Assembly: GCA_024734495.1 (NCBI GenBank)
Contig: JALMQS010000225.1
Location: forward strand, 18,862,573 to 18,926,572
Direction of reading: 5' to 3'
Length of the DNA: 64,000 nt
Source: Forficula auricularia
Taxonomy: Eukaryota; Arthropoda; Insecta; Dermaptera; Forficulidae
The position numbers were made by a program, and so were the translations under genes. Below the pieces are notes generated by a model, which worked only from the letters and a program-made list of their open reading frames with translations, was not told the origin of the DNA and searched no databases. Numbering within the stretch: position 1 is the first letter of the stretch; every line of letters starts with the position of its first letter. Shown here in pieces: positions 1 through 11,640 of the stretch.

Positions 1-3
1 GTA

Positions 4-1779
4 ATGATTAAATCTCCACCTATTGATCTGATTGCCAAAATATGGGAATTGGAAGAAGTTCCAATTTTATCTAAAATTTTATCTCCTCAGGATAAATTGT
101 GTGAAAAACTCTTTGCAGATTCTCTTATACAATTATCCTCCGGAAAATTCTCTGTGGACCTCCTCTTCAAGGAATATCCCCCTAAACTTGGTGAATCATT
201 CACTGGAGCGTCTAAACGTTTCTGTTTATTGGAGAAGAGATTCCTAAAGGATGCAAATCTCAAAGCTCGATATTCTGAAGTTTTTCATGAGTATCTCACG
301 TTAGATCATATGGAACTCATCCCTAACCCTAATTTTGAAATTCCTCATTTCTACTTACCTCATCATCCTATTTTTAAGCCTTCCAGTCTTACTACAAAGC
401 TTAGGATAGTCTTTGACGGAAGCTTCTCTTCCTCAAACGGGATCGCGCTAAATCAAACTTTGCTAACCGGTCCAGCTCTTCAACAAGACATTCGTCACTT
501 GCTATTAAGATTTCGTTTGTTCAAATATGTTTTAACAGTTGATCTACATCAAATGTATAGGCAGGTTTTAATAAATGAAAACCATCGTGAATTTTTACGT
601 GTCTTATGGCGAAACAACCCTAATGAACCTCTGAGTCATTATAAACTCAAAACTGTTCTTTTTGGACTTTCTTGTTCTCCTTTCCAAGCCATTAGAGTAC
701 TACATCACCTAGCTGATCTCTTCGAAACCTCTTATCCTCGTGCAGCACAAACCATTAAAGAACATTTTTATATTGATGATCTACTGACCGGGTCCAATTC
801 TGAGTCAGACCTTATTCAAACGGTAAAAGAAATTGTTTCTATTTTACAAACCGCTAAATTCTCATGTGATAAGTGGGCTTCGAACAGTACTAATGTATTA
901 AATTCTTTAAAAAATATAGGTTTATCAACCGATTCTGAAGCTTCTCGTTCCCTTCTAACCTCAGCCACGACTCTAGGTATTCAATGGGACATTAAAAATG
1001 ACAATCTTTTTTATAATATTAGTCTACCTTCTGATAAGATTCTCACAAAAAGAATTTTATTAAGCTCTCTAGCCAAAATCTATGACCCCTTAGGCTATCT
1101 AAGTCCTTTTCTGCTCTTACTCAAACTTCTTCTTCAAGAAGCTTGGACATTAAAAATTTCTTGGGATCAAAAATTACCTGTACCCCACCAAATTGTGTGG
1201 CATGATCTTTTATTAACTTTCCCTCTATTAAAGAATTTTTCTATTCCCCGGCTTGCATTAAATGTTGAAGCTACTCATTATGAATTACACGCCTTTTGCG
1301 ACGCAAGCGAGAAAGGTTACGGTATTTGTGCGTACCTTCTTTCTTATGATAATGATCACGAATTCTCTAGTAAACTCTTATTTGCCAAATCTAAAGTAGC
1401 TCCAATACATTTCATGTCAATGCCAAAAATGGAACTTTGTGGTTGCCACTTATTATCAAAAACCTTCTCATTCTTTCAAACTATTCTTTCTATTCAATTT
1501 CGTAAAATTATTTTCTATAGTGATTCACAAATTGCCTTAGCCTGGATCCTATCAAATACATACAAATTCAAAACTTTTGTAGCGAATCGAGTTCATGAAA
1601 TCCACACCCTAACCCCAAATGTCACCTGGAAATATATCAATTCTAATGTAAATCCCGCTGATCTTGCTTCTCGTGGTTCTCCTATATCAGAACTCCTTAA
1701 TAATCAATTATGGCTTTCAGGTCCATTTCATCTTTCTTCCTTTATTGAAAATCAAAAGAAACACCATCACTTTCAGTAA
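4..1779 (+). CDS. BEL/Pao retrotransposon pol: reverse transcriptase and RNase H (partial)
   Basis: Open frame of 591 codons that begins at the window edge, so the N-terminal gag and protease part is probably cut off. The reverse transcriptase is recognised by LRIVFDGS near residue 135, DLHQMYRQV near 180, the palm FGLSCSPF near 220 and the catalytic FYIDDLLTGS near residue 257. The connection has LSSLAKIYDPLGYLSPF, a BEL/Pao hallmark. RNase H follows, with FCDASEKGYG near 432, the MPKMEL block near 475 and FYSDSQIALAW near 500. It would copy the element RNA into cDNA in the cytoplasm. The frame ends at a stop just after RNase H, where intact BEL/Pao polyproteins run on into integrase, so this is a defective copy. 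The family call is confident; whether any activity remains cannot be told. Confidence 0.93.
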   Translation: MIKSPPIDLIAKIWELEEVPILSKILSPQDKLCEKLFADSLIQLSSGKFSVDLLFKEYPPKLGESFTGASKRFCLLEKRFLKDANLKARYSEVFHEYLTLDHMELIPNPNFEIPHFYLPHHPIFKPSSLTTKLRIVFDGSFSSSNGIALNQTLLTGPALQQDIRHLLLRFRLFKYVLTVDLHQMYRQVLINENHREFLRVLWRNNPNEPLSHYKLKTVLFGLSCSPFQAIRVLHHLADLFETSYPRAAQTIKEHFYIDDLLTGSNSESDLIQTVKEIVSILQTAKFSCDKWASNSTNVLNSLKNIGLSTDSEASRSLLTSATTLGIQWDIKNDNLFYNISLPSDKILTKRILLSSLAKIYDPLGYLSPFLLLLKLLLQEAWTLKISWDQKLPVPHQIVWHDLLLTFPLLKNFSIPRLALNVEATHYELHAFCDASEKGYGICAYLLSYDNDHEFSSKLLFAKSKVAPIHFMSMPKMELCGCHLLSKTFSFFQTILSIQFRKIIFYSDSQIALAWILSNTYKFKTFVANRVHEIHTLTPNVTWKYINSNVNPADLASRGSPISELLNNQLWLSGPFHLSSFIENQKKHHHFQ

Positions 1780-1889
1780 TTGTCAATCAATCACTCGAAA
1801 GAAATGAGTTTTCTAAAGAAGTCAAACCTATTACACTTATTTCACTAACATCATCCTTTTCGAAAGATTTTTTATCTTCTTATTCGACT

Positions 1890-2651
1890 TTGCGAAAATT
1901 AAAAAGAATCACCGCCTATGTACTTCGATATATTTCTAATTCTAATCCTCAGAATCCCAAACTAAGTGGAACATTAAATATTCATGAATTAGACAAAGCT
2001 ATGTTAACCTTATTACGTTTAAGTCAACAAGAACATTTTTATCATGATTATGAAACCTTGAAAAATGAACAAGACCTTTCATCCAAATCAAATATACGTT
2101 GTTTAAAGGGAATCATCAAGCGAACTTGTGGAGAATTAAAATTTACTCTAGAAGAATTTGAAACTTTATTGTTCCGAGTAGAATCCATTCTTAATTCACG
2201 CCCATTGTATCCTTTATCCGATTGCTTAGATGATCTTGAATTCCTTACTCCAGGTCATTTCCTGATTGGCGCTCCCTTAACATCTATTCCCGAGTATGAT
2301 CTCAGAGATATAGACTTAAATCGTCTATCGCGATGGCAAATTGTACAAAACCGTACACAAGTTATATGGGACAAATGGAGTAAAGTGTACTTACATTCTT
2401 TACAACAAAGAAGAAGGTGGTTTAAAGCCAATTACGCACCCACTGTAGGTCAACTAGTCCTAATTTGTGAATCGAGTAATCCTCTTCATTGGAAACGTGG
2501 TCGAATCCTACAACTCTATCCCGGTCCCGATAATCTTACGCGTGTGGTGTTACTAAAAACATCTACTGGTGAATTTAAACGTCCTTTATCCAAACTTGCC
2601 CCATTACTAGTTGATACTCCAGAGTTGAATAAAACAACTAATCAATCCTAA
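1890..2651 (+). pseudogene. BEL/Pao integrase remnant with the catalytic core deleted
   Basis: The start of this frame (RKLKRITAYVLRYI, then LNIHELDKAM) is the linker normally found between RNase H and integrase. After about 70 codons it jumps straight to the late integrase and C-terminal domain: ESILNSRPLYPLSD, LTPGHFLIGAPL, then RWQIVQNRTQVIWDKW and the basic HSLQQRRRW segment (DUF5641-like). The HHCC zinc region and the DDE core expected between them are missing, so an internal deletion removed roughly 250-300 codons. It lies about 110 bases after the stop of the upstream pol frame and in another frame. It cannot encode a working integrase. The polypurine tract and LTR follow immediately downstream. 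Confidence 0.88.
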
Positions 2652-2715
2652 TTTTCATTTCATTTCTTTTCCTTACTTATTCCTCTTTAAATGATTTCCC
2701 GTGAGAAAATCATTT

Positions 2716-3720
2716 AAAAATGGGGGGAGTATGGAGCTTATTGTATAAGCTCTTTCTATTATTCGACTTATATATTGTGTTTTCGTTTATTTCAAATTTG
2801 AATTTTAAATTTACCGCGCGCAAAGTGACATTTGATGAGAAATTAAAAAATATTCATTTAGTTTAAATTTAACTCAATTTCCCCTTGAAATAATAATATA
2901 AAATTATTTCGTAAGTTGAATAATGAATTTTATTTAATTAAATCATCGTTCTTCAAAGAAATGATTATAATTGCTAAAATTCATTTTCTAATTTAAATTC
3001 ATTCTTTTATAAATTAAAATTATTTGGCCTAATTGTATCAGTAATTTAAAATAATAATTTTCATCAAATTCAAATTTTTATATATTATCTAGTTTATTTT
3101 TTTTGTTAACTCGCTTAAAAGGTGCATTCCATTTTTTAAATAATTTCACCGGAAAAGCCATGACTCGCGTAGTCTTTTTACTCTCAAAAAAACACACCCG
3201 CTTATCGCATTTTTACGGCGTCGAGTCTATAGGAAACATTTTTTTTATCATTATATTTCAGCCACTCTGTTCGGCAATCCGAGATCGTCCTATATCACTT
3301 GAATATTGTCCAATACAATTCAGTGAATTGTCTTTACTCAAAAATCTCTCCAGAATATCATATAAATAAATACATTTATAATTATATTTATTAAATTTTG
3401 AACAAACGCCACATCAGTTCGGCATACAGAGATTATCATCCTTTGTTTAATTATATTATTATTATAATCCAGTTCGTCGCAGGTAAATATATCTATTTCA
3501 CTCGATTTTATTATGTTTGTAACTTTTTCTTTTAATATGTGTTCTATTAATTATATTTTTTTTGTCGCAGTTCGCAGATCCAATCCATTCCACGATTTTC
3601 ATTTCCAAACACAACTGGGAATCTATGCATCGCTGTTTCTAGTGATATTTTATCAATCACAAAAATTGTATTATTTGTGATATCCATAGAAACAAACCAG
3701 AGCTAGTCTCTGTATCCTGT
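2716..3720 (+). repeat. Polypurine tract and probable 3' LTR of the BEL/Pao element
   Basis: A short purine tract (AAAAATGGGGGGAG, about 2717-2730) follows the pol remnant, as expected next to a 3' LTR. The LTR should start at about 2730. Its right border is uncertain because the 5' LTR is outside the window and cannot be compared; about 3720, before a TA microsatellite, is only a guess. No convincing protein is seen inside; an 88-codon frame at 3103-3369 has no recognisable content. Confidence 0.5.
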
Positions 3721-3728
3721 AAAACCAA

Positions 3729-3753
3729 TTATATATATATATATATATATATT
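3729..3753. repeat. (TA)n microsatellite
   Basis: About twelve TA dinucleotides immediately after the probable BEL/Pao LTR. The following 350 bases up to 4110 are AT-rich with no feature recognised. Confidence 0.9.
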
Positions 3754-4116
3754 ATATAAGTCCTATAATTAATTTTCTAATTCACTTGATTAAAATCTAG
3801 ATCTTTATAATAATTAAATTCATTGCGTATCTATTTATACAATATAGATACAATCTTAAAATAAATTCTGTTTTCTTTTTTCTTTCATTTATATATAATT
3901 ATTAATTTAATTATATATCTTGTTATATTATTGTTGTTAAAATAAATTTAAAAATCCATATTACTGCATTCAATTTCTACGCCCGATTCTATCTGCCTTA
4001 TAAATTAAGCTTTGATTTCAAATATCTTCTTACAGTCCAAGATATAGAATAATATTACATTCTGGTATTATCAGATTAACCCCCAGCGACCTAACCTAAA
4101 TTAACTTTACCTTTTT

Positions 4117-4313
<197 letters not shown>

Positions 4314-4580
4314 CTCCAAGTTTCTCCTACTGTATTTATCCTTTCCATCGAAAATCTCCTTCCCTCTCGTTCTATCTAATTTAAAAGCGCGCGCTCCTTC
4401 TTGCGCATTCATTTATCTCCTTCTTGCTTGCTCATGAGTTTCTCCCCTCTCTCTGTCCTTTTATAAAAAAGGCCCCCGTTCCCTAGGTTTTTCTTAGTTT
4501 TTAAAAAATCTATAATTATTTAGGATAGATCACTTGTTGAATGTCCATCAGAGGAAGTTGAAAATAGACAGGACATAGTA

Positions 4581-4584
<4 letters not shown>

Positions 4585-4651
<67 letters not shown>
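4585..4651. repeat. (TA)n microsatellite, about 33 units
   Basis: Perfect TA repeat of 66-67 bases. The flanks (4314-4584) are CT-rich unique sequence without a gene. Confidence 0.95.
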
Positions 4652-4655
<4 letters not shown>

Positions 4656-4770
4656 GTGAGCAAGCAAGCAGTCAGACTAGAGTAGAGCGCTCACGAGGGA
4701 AGAGATGGAAAAACGAGTTGGGCATTGGGGCTAGGGAGGGTGCAGTGAGAGAGAAGATAGAAAGAAACAG

Positions 4771-4906
4771 CTCGTTCCTCGCTTTCGCTTGCACTTCAAG
4801 CCTTAAATGGAACGCCTCAGATGAGTCATGTTTTTTCGAGCGTGCAGGCGGCTTCATCGATTTATAAGACGTTGTCACGTCAAAAAATAAAAAATAAAAA
4901 ATAAAG
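4771..4906 (+). repeat. Dispersed repeat, copy 1 (mate at 38772-38930)
   Basis: Shares the blocks CTTGCACTTCAAGCCTTAAA, TGGAACGCCTCAGA, ATGAGTCATGTTT and ATAAGACGTTGTCACGTCAA with 38772-38930. Both copies end in an A-rich (AAAATA)n-like tail on the plus strand, which suggests a SINE or the 3' end of a LINE. Family not recognised. 4907-5578 holds nothing else that I can support. Confidence 0.7.
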
Positions 4907-5578
4907 AAGTTTCGAATATTTAAAAATTCTTCTTCTTATAATTTCATTTTCTAAAATATTTATTATTTCAGTAATTTATATGCTACGACACTAATCGAGT
5001 CTATAGTTATCTTTCTAGTATAAGGAATTGGGGTTTTCTAGAACAATCACAATCAATTGATAATTTCTCTGCTGGACTAAAACTTGTCAGGACAAGACAA
5101 TTTTGGATCTTTGCACGTTCTTATATGTCAATAGAATTAGGGATTATTATATCCATGATCCTTTTGAAAAATAAATTATCATTCCTCATATCGTTCTTTA
5201 ATCCCATTCTATTTAAACCAGGGCTGTCCAAACCATGTAAAAATAAAGTCAAAAATTCCTCAAAACATTGACATTTCTATCTAGATACTGGAAAACACAG
5301 AACAATTTGGCCTGATAATTTTTTTCTCTAAAATAAGAAATTTAATAATCAACTGTCAAGTTTTCGAAAAATAAAAGTGTTAATTTAGAATTTTAAATCT
5401 GTAACTAGAATTCAAGATTTCCGGAAAAAATAATCATATAATTTCGATTATATTTTCATTAGAAAATAAATTTTCTACTTGCAAACTTCCTGATTGAATG
5501 TTCTAGAACAACCTTTTTAATACCGAACTGAAAGAAAAATTGAATATTGTGTCTTTATTAGAATTTTATATTAATTAT

Positions 5579-5858
5579 CTTCTTCTTCGAGTGCCATACC
5601 CGAAACGGGTGTCGGCTCCTCTCCACATATACCCGTGCTGAGTGTGTTTAGTTGTTTTACACAGATATATGGGACCTACTTTTTAACGCCGGTTCCGAAC
5701 GGCTAATTTGGAGAGGTGGCTAGGCAATTATACTCTTGGTAGGTTGCCATTGCTTTCCAAGAGGAGGCGACTACAAATATCTGGCGAGACTCGGTCTCGA
5801 ACCAGCATACTTCAGGACATCGGCCCGATACTCTGACCACTGACCCACAGTCGCCCTG
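5579..5858 (-). mobile_element. tRNA-derived SINE
   Basis: Read on the minus strand, the head carries an A-box-like TGGGTCAGTGG (about 5837-5848) and a B-box GGTTCGAGACC (about 5793-5803) with tRNA-like spacing. A body of about 200 bases follows, then a (GAA)n tail (TCTTCTTCTTC on the plus strand at 5579-5588). This is RNA polymerase III promoter architecture. It would depend on a LINE for mobility. Confidence 0.8.
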
Positions 5859-5906
5859 ATGATTATTACATTATCGAATTCAGAATCCTAAGGCATATGC
5901 GCTTTA

Positions 5907-5965
5907 GGGTGGATCCTTATTTTGTGTATTTTCGATTTTTTACGCTGATAGAGCCACATATGGTT
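5907..5965 (+). mobile_element. Truncated TA-MITE end fused to the Penelope-like element
   Basis: Begins TAGGGTGG and matches the first 60 bases of the MITEs at 17564-17949 and 19096-19530 (shared TCCTTATTTT, GTATTTTCGA, TTTTTACGCTGA). The rest of the MITE is missing; the Penelope-like sequence starts directly after it. Confidence 0.65.
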
Positions 5966-6208
5966 AAATGAGAAATAATTAGAATACAGACAAAAACCCA
6001 GGGCCTCCTTAAACCTTTCAAGGCTAAATGTGGTATGCACACTTATGTCATTCCAATACTCATCCACGCAGGGCATGAAAAGGTCAAGAGGAATCGAAGT
6101 GAATAAGCTTTGGACATCAAAAGATATCAAAACATGATCACTCGGAATAACAATATCCCTCAATTTATCCTTAGCCATTCTAGCATTTAATACTTTTGAA
6201 TTCATCAA
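5966..6208 (-). pseudogene. Penelope-like element: inverted 5' piece of the reverse transcriptase
   Basis: On the minus strand this encodes LISFDVQSLFTSIPLDL, an early reverse transcriptase block of Penelope-like elements (the DVxSLFTSIPL signature). It continues to about NYFSFN, where the sequence changes to an unrelated MITE fragment. The piece that should follow it (LKGLPMGGSLSP) is on the plus strand 30 bases away at 6242. So the 5' part is inverted relative to the 3' part, the arrangement produced by twin priming during target-primed reverse transcription. It is not functional. Confidence 0.85.
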
Positions 6209-6238
6209 CGATGGTAATATTTTTTTGGGGGGAGGATT

Positions 6239-7310
6239 TATTTGCAGTTGAAAGGTTTGCCTATGGGTGGATCTCTCAGCCCTATAGCAGCCGAAATCGT
6301 GATCAGAAAATTTTATTATACCACCGTGAAACCTCTCAATTTATTGATCTATTTACAATATGTAGATGATTCGATTGCGATTGTCCCTCATAATCAAATG
6401 GATATGATATTGGAGAAATTCAATGCTTTCCATCCAGATTTGAGTTTTAGGTATGGAAATAGAAATTAATGGCCAAATATCGTTCCTTGATCTTTTGATA
6501 ATCAAAAATCCCAGTGGTTCTCTCTCATTTGACCTGTATGTGAAGCCATCTGACAGTGGACGTTTTATCAATTACTTCTCGCAGTCTCCCCTTGTATATA
6601 AATGAACACCTTATATTATTTTTTGAGAAGGATTTATTCGCTTTGTGATGACGTCTACGTTGCGAGGAATGCATGTTGATGACCGATTTTAGGATGGTGG
6701 CTTCCTTCGAACTCTTATCCACTGCGGGTCATTAATTCTGTAATTGCAAATTTTCGTCGAAGAAGGGAGAAGCAGCTTATTGCTCCTACCCCATCTGTAC
6801 CTCCCACTCAGGGATGGACCATTTTTCTCTCTCACCTATATGCCAGGGTTGTCCGAAAAATTCAAAAATATTTAAAAACTATAATGTACGCACAGCCTTG
6901 GCATCAACTGGTAATATGTCCTTTTTATTTAATAACAAGGATGTAGTTCCACCCCACGAACAACATAATGTGATATACTTAATTAAGTGCCGCGATTGCC
7001 TGAAACCTACAAGTGTTTATGTGGGTCAAACATCTCGCATTTTTCTTTGCGGAAAAGAGAGCATGAATTAAGTGTAATAAATAAAAAGCTTCAACAGCCC
7101 TGAGTGCACACCATATCGATACCTCACATGGATTTGATTTTGATGATGCTGTCATCTTGATGAGATTGGGGAACAATTATAAGCGTCTGCTAGCCGAAAA
7201 ATGCTTTATTAAGACATATGGGCAAAGGGCTCTTAATTTTCAAACTGATTGCATTGGGCTTAGCAATGCTTACTTGTCAATATTGACAAATACTGATGCC
7301 CAGGTATAAT
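6239..7310 (+). pseudogene. Penelope-like element: reverse transcriptase and GIY-YIG endonuclease remnant
   Basis: Plus-strand continuation of the same element. Visible in order: LKGLPMGGSLSPIAAEIVI (6242 on), the catalytic QYVDDSIAIV near 6357, a frameshift near 6465, then FLDLLIIKN and YVKPSDSGRFINYFSQS (6480-6600). A decayed thumb follows. From 6814 there is a Cys-containing block CQGCPKNSK and the GIY-YIG endonuclease core NVIYLIKCRDC...VYVGQTSR (about 6967-7040), then SHGFDFDDAVILMRLGNNYK near 7130-7180. These domains together are diagnostic of endonuclease-bearing Penelope-like elements. Several stops and frameshifts make it a pseudogene. The downstream part of the element probably continues to 9960, interrupted by the LINE at 7532-9571. 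Confidence 0.88.
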
Positions 7311-7531
7311 AAACATTGAGAAAGGGGGGGAGAATTGTAAAAAGGTAGAGAAGAAAAAAATTTATTTTTTATTTTTATTTTTATATATTGTCATTTTAAA
7401 TTCGAATTTTTGTTATTCTTAATGTTTGTTAATTATTTTGAGAAATCTTTTAATTAAGAGATGTTTGTGAGGGGTCAGTGATCCTAATTAGATCAATGTC
7501 CTCATAATTATTATTATTATTAATTGAATGA
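7311..7531 (+). other. Penelope-like 3' flank up to the LINE insertion
   Basis: G-run, T-rich stretch and a (TTA)n run, non-coding. The last 11 bases (TAATTGAATGA, 7521-7531) are the left target-site duplication of the LINE. Confidence 0.5.
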
Positions 7532-9544
7532 TTTTGGCTTTATATTTTAAATCTAAAAATTTATCCATTGTTCAAAATAGATTACAAACTGCAATTAATA
7601 AAATAGTTAAATGGACAAAGGAGAACGGCTTCAAGATTTCTCTTGAGAAAAGTGCTGCTATACATTTTTGTAAATTAAGGAATTGTAATGTAGACCCAGT
7701 TCTCTTTTGTGATAGTTCACCACTTGTATACAAAGAGTCTATAAAATTTCTAGGTCTTATTTTTGATAAAAATTAAAATGGTCAGATCATGTTTCAAATA
7801 TTAAGCAAAAATGTATTAAATCAATCAATTTATTAAGAATTTTATCCAATCAAACTTGGGGAGCTGATTCAACAAGTTTGCTAAGGATTTATAGAGCCCT
7901 CATCAGAAGTAAAATCGATTATGGATGTCCAGTATATGCCTCTGCAAGAGATAATATCCTAATAAAATTAAATACATTGCATAACTCATGTATTAGAATT
8001 TGCTTAGGTGCTTTTCGTACTAGCCCAATAGTTAGCTTGTTGGCTCTTGCAGGTGAGCCTCCTCTCAGAGTGAGAAGGGACATATTGTCCATTAATTACA
8101 TATGCAAAATCAAATCAATTCCATCACATCCCACATTTGATTCTGTATTCAAAAATAAATTAACTAATAAATTCCTTGCCAAGCCTAGAAGCTCAAGACC
8201 ACTTTCACTCAGAATGAAAACGTATTTCGACTTATATCAAAATTACTTCGAGAATTTGATCACTTTAATTCCATGTCTATCCACCTTGGAGTCTTCCGAA
8301 ACCATTTATCATTTGGGATATGTTAACATTTAAAAAGTGTGATACAAATCCAATTGTTTACCAACATCTTTTTTTAGATATTGTATCTAAATATTCTAAC
8401 TTTCAAATTTCTTTCACTGACGGTTCTAAATCTGATTCCGGAGTTGGATGTGCATTCAAGATTGGACTTCTGAAAGATATTTCAAATTATCATTTGCAAG
8501 CAGCATTTTTACAGCAGAGCTAATGGCACTCCATACAAAATTTTGATAAAAATTGAATCTTTTAAATGGCAGTAAATTTTTAATTTGTTCTGATTCCATA
8601 AGTGTACTTAAATCTTTGGAAAATATTTTTACCAACATCCTCTTGTTCAAAAAATTTTAATTTTAGTAAAGAAATACAAGATTTAAATATGGAGATCTTT
8701 TCTTCTGGATTCCATCTCATAAAAATATTTTTGGGCAACGAAATAGTAGATAGCCTTGCAAAAATGGGTGCTTTTAAAACGTAATTTAGACTTCATAGTG
8801 GTGTGAATTATTTCGACCTAAAAATTATATAAACGGATGTACTTTTAATAAGTGGAAAGAGGACTGGCTCAAAATTGAAAATAATCATCTAAAGAAAACG
8901 TTACCTACAATAACTAAATATAATCTGATGGCTTTACCAAGAAAACAACAAATTATATTAAATAGACTAAAGATAGGTCATTGTATCTTCCTCTCATCAA
9001 TATCTTTTCAACAAACAATCCCCGCCTCACTGCGTTTCTTGTAATAAGAGAATGAATGTACACCATCTTTTGATAGAGTGTCCTTTATACAATACCCTGA
9101 GAGATAGATTTAAAATTCAAGGAAATTTAAAGAATATTTTGGTAGATCCGAAAGAATTTAATAATTTATTTCTATTTTTTAAAAGGAAACAGGGTTTTTC
9201 TCACAAATTTAATATTTTATAGTTTTCGATTTATTTTTATTATTATTCTATTTTGGTTGATTTTCTTATTACCTATATGTATTTTTTGTAGATATTTTTG
9301 TGTGTTTTGAGTATGGTATATGATTTGTCGGAGGTTTTGTTTTTTCTGTTGTTCTCTGTTTGCTATATTGTTGATTTTGATTTTTTGTTGTTGTTTTCTT
9401 TGACTTTGGTTTTTGTTTTGCTCCTCTGTTTTTTCTTCATTTCTTAATGCATAGAAGAGTGAAGATGGAATTGAAGAAAGAAAAAAGAAGTCAGGAACTC
9501 GGTGGCACTAATGACCTTAGTAGTTGATATGCCATGTATTTGTA

Positions 9545-9571
<27 letters not shown>
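7532..9571 (+). mobile_element. 5'-truncated non-LTR retrotransposon (Jockey-like LINE) with 11-bp TSD
   Basis: Flanked by identical TAATTGAATGA copies (7521-7531 and 9572-9582) and ending in (AAAT)n at about 9544-9571, so the borders are clear. It is truncated inside the reverse transcriptase: the first codons read ALYFKSKNLSIVQNRLQTAI, then KWTKENGFKISLEKS. LRIYRALIRSKIDYGCPVY follows at 7878 (thumb), then an RNase H (ISFTDGSKSDSGVGCAF near 8415) and the C-terminal HHLLIECPLY near 9065. Frameshifts lie near 7775, 8333, 8520 and 8790, so it is dead. The apparent ATG at 7528 comes from the duplicated target, not the element. It is inserted into sequence downstream of the Penelope-like element. 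Confidence 0.9.
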
Positions 9572-9576
<5 letters not shown>

Positions 9577-9582
9577 GAATGA

Positions 9583-9960
9583 AATTGAAATTTGCTATAT
9601 TTGTACTTGAGACGTTGCGCATATCAGGTGAGAGCACACCAAGATTTATGTACCATTTTATAATTCAATATAATTTTGTATATTATGATAAAATCCACAA
9701 CTAACTTGCCTGCGGACAATTTATTTATAAAATTAATTGTGTCGCTAATACTGTAAGATATAATTTTGTAATTTCTCAATAAGTGTGGATTTTTTGTAAA
9801 AAATTTTTATTGTAATTTTACATGTGTGCTCTATCGCTTTTTCAGCTCTTAGGAACTGATGATGGCATTATTTAATTAAAGCCGAAACGTTTTCTATAAT
9901 TGGGAGTTTTTATTCAGCAGAGGCTACCCATTGGCTGAATCCCTCTCCATTACTTAATTA
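9583..9960 (+). other. Probable Penelope-like terminal region after the LINE
   Basis: Continues the sequence broken by the LINE at 7532-9571. Contains the hammerhead-like motif at 9856-9888 and ends near CTCTCCATTACTT. Assigning it to the Penelope-like element rests on position and on the motif; I cannot see a second copy to prove it. Confidence 0.4.
9856..9888 (+). ncRNA. Hammerhead-like motif, copy A
   Basis: CTGATGA, one unpaired T, stem GGC/GCC (9864-9866 with 9881-9883) around a 14-base AT loop, then GAAACG. It lies at the end of the Penelope-like region, where hammerhead ribozymes are known in this class. The short stem and extra base make activity doubtful. Confidence 0.4.
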
Positions 9961-10232
9961 TATACATATACAGCCATCAAAATTGTATCAACTTCTAATA
10001 GAATAGTCTAATAATTAAAAGGAGATATCATAAATTGGCTAATGGGCCTAAAATTAAGAGGGGGTTCTTTCGAAAATGGTTATAAATTATTTTAGTAAAT
10101 ATAAGAGAAGGGACAGTTGTATGTCAAAGTCACGTGGATAGCCACATAACAGTTAATTTTTATAGCCAAGAAAGCAGTATTTAATATCAGTTACTGTGTC
10201 TCCCCACAATAAGCATTCTCAATTAAATTGAT

Positions 10233-10332
10233 NNNNNNNNNNNNNNNNNNNNNNNNNNNNNNNNNNNNNNNNNNNNNNNNNNNNNNNNNNNNNNNNNNNN
10301 NNNNNNNNNNNNNNNNNNNNNNNNNNNNNNNN
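10233..10332. other. Assembly gap of 100 N
   Basis: Exactly 100 N, the usual placeholder for a gap of unknown size. Features on either side need not be adjacent. 9961-10232 and 10333-10980 are AT-rich with no feature recognised. Confidence 0.99.
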
Positions 10333-10981
10333 TGAAAAACATGTCACATGTGTTCGTGCCAAGCCTTAACAGAAAGTAAGCCCTGTCAGTCAATGAAACT
10401 TGTGCAAAATCATGTATAGTTCTGTCATCAAGTACCTATTTTTGAAAAGTCTTTTCACTAAAGAATCTTGTGCAGACATTTTAACAACATTAATATCCAT
10501 TGTGTTCAAACATTAAATTAATTGCTTATTTTACACCCATAAGAAGTTATAGACGAAAAAATGTCCTGGGAGATAGATTTCTGGGTCAGTAAGAAAACAT
10601 TGATGTTATCTAAGATATGATAATCGACAGATCGACCTAAAACGCATATCAGCGACTCGAAATTTCTCCTTCACATGCCTTTTTCATATCGTATCTATAT
10701 TGAATAGAAAATGACAAAGCTATCTTCAAAATGGCCCCAAGTTTCAATAAAGTCGAATGAGAATGAAAACGTCTCAGTGCATTTGCAATCTTCTCTATTT
10801 TTTCAATAGTTTTATTTAGCAAATATGAATTAAATATTTATCTTTTTCTAGCCTAAGTCTACTATATAAACACTCGTTGAAGAGTGTAACTTCAAGAAAA
10901 ATTGATGGAAATAAATTGTATATTGTGTATCATAAAAGTGTACTTTTTTGCTTCGGTATTTTAGAAATATCTCAAAAAGAG

Positions 10982-11105
10982 TCTAGAAATAATTAAAAAT
11001 TATTTTATTTAAAAAAACAGAAGACTCTCTCACTTTTATTTTATTTTTAACTCTAAAATAAAAACAATTCTGTTACCATCGACAGTGAAATCTTTTATTC
11101 AACTA
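10982..11105 (-). repeat. Fragment of the foldback family seen at 63219-63728
   Basis: Reverse complement of the left arm of the 63219-63728 element (shared AAACAGAAGACTCTCTCA, AAACAATTCTGTTACCAT, CGACAGTGAAATCTTTTATT). The hammerhead-like core is not present in this piece. 11106-11640 holds nothing that I recognise apart from a short block (CCCAAATATACCGA) also present in the palindrome at 33696-34274. Confidence 0.65.
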
Positions 11106-11640
11106 ATAAGAATAACAAAATTTAGATTTTTAAAAAATTATAAAAAAGTGGCAAATTATTAAAAAATAAACAAATAATATATAAATCAAATAAGATGTGA
11201 TTGATTTCTTTTTCTGTGCGCAAAGAAAAGCGAATTGAATATTTAATTTTTGAGTGGTGAAGGGGGGGTGTAATAATTATCAATATATTTAATGTTTCTT
11301 AATTTAAAATCAATTGGAGTCTTTCATTTAGAAATTTGAGTCCAAATTACGATTATATTTCAAATTTGCCCAAATATACCGATGGCGCTTCTCTCGGCAG
11401 CATTACGTCAGCGTTGGGGCAAATTAATCTGTATCAAATATATATAGTATGCAACCCTTTGCCCAATTTTGCACAGTTACTGCTGATTCAGCAAAAATTA
11501 AATAAACTGCAACGGATCGTTGCTAAACTTTATCCAAATTATTTGAAATATTAATATGTTTATTCCTTTATTATTAATCAGATATCACTTGCAATTTGTA
11601 GTTCATATTGAAATTAATTCAAAAATAATTCTCATTTAAG

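Noticed and set aside
5219..5240. CAGGGCTGTCCAAACC, similar to a hAT terminus
   Set aside because: No partner end and no 8-bp duplication within several kb; too short to call an element.
11336..11554. 72-codon frame before the tandem array
   Set aside because: No domain recognised, and part of its sequence recurs in a palindromic repeat (33880 region).
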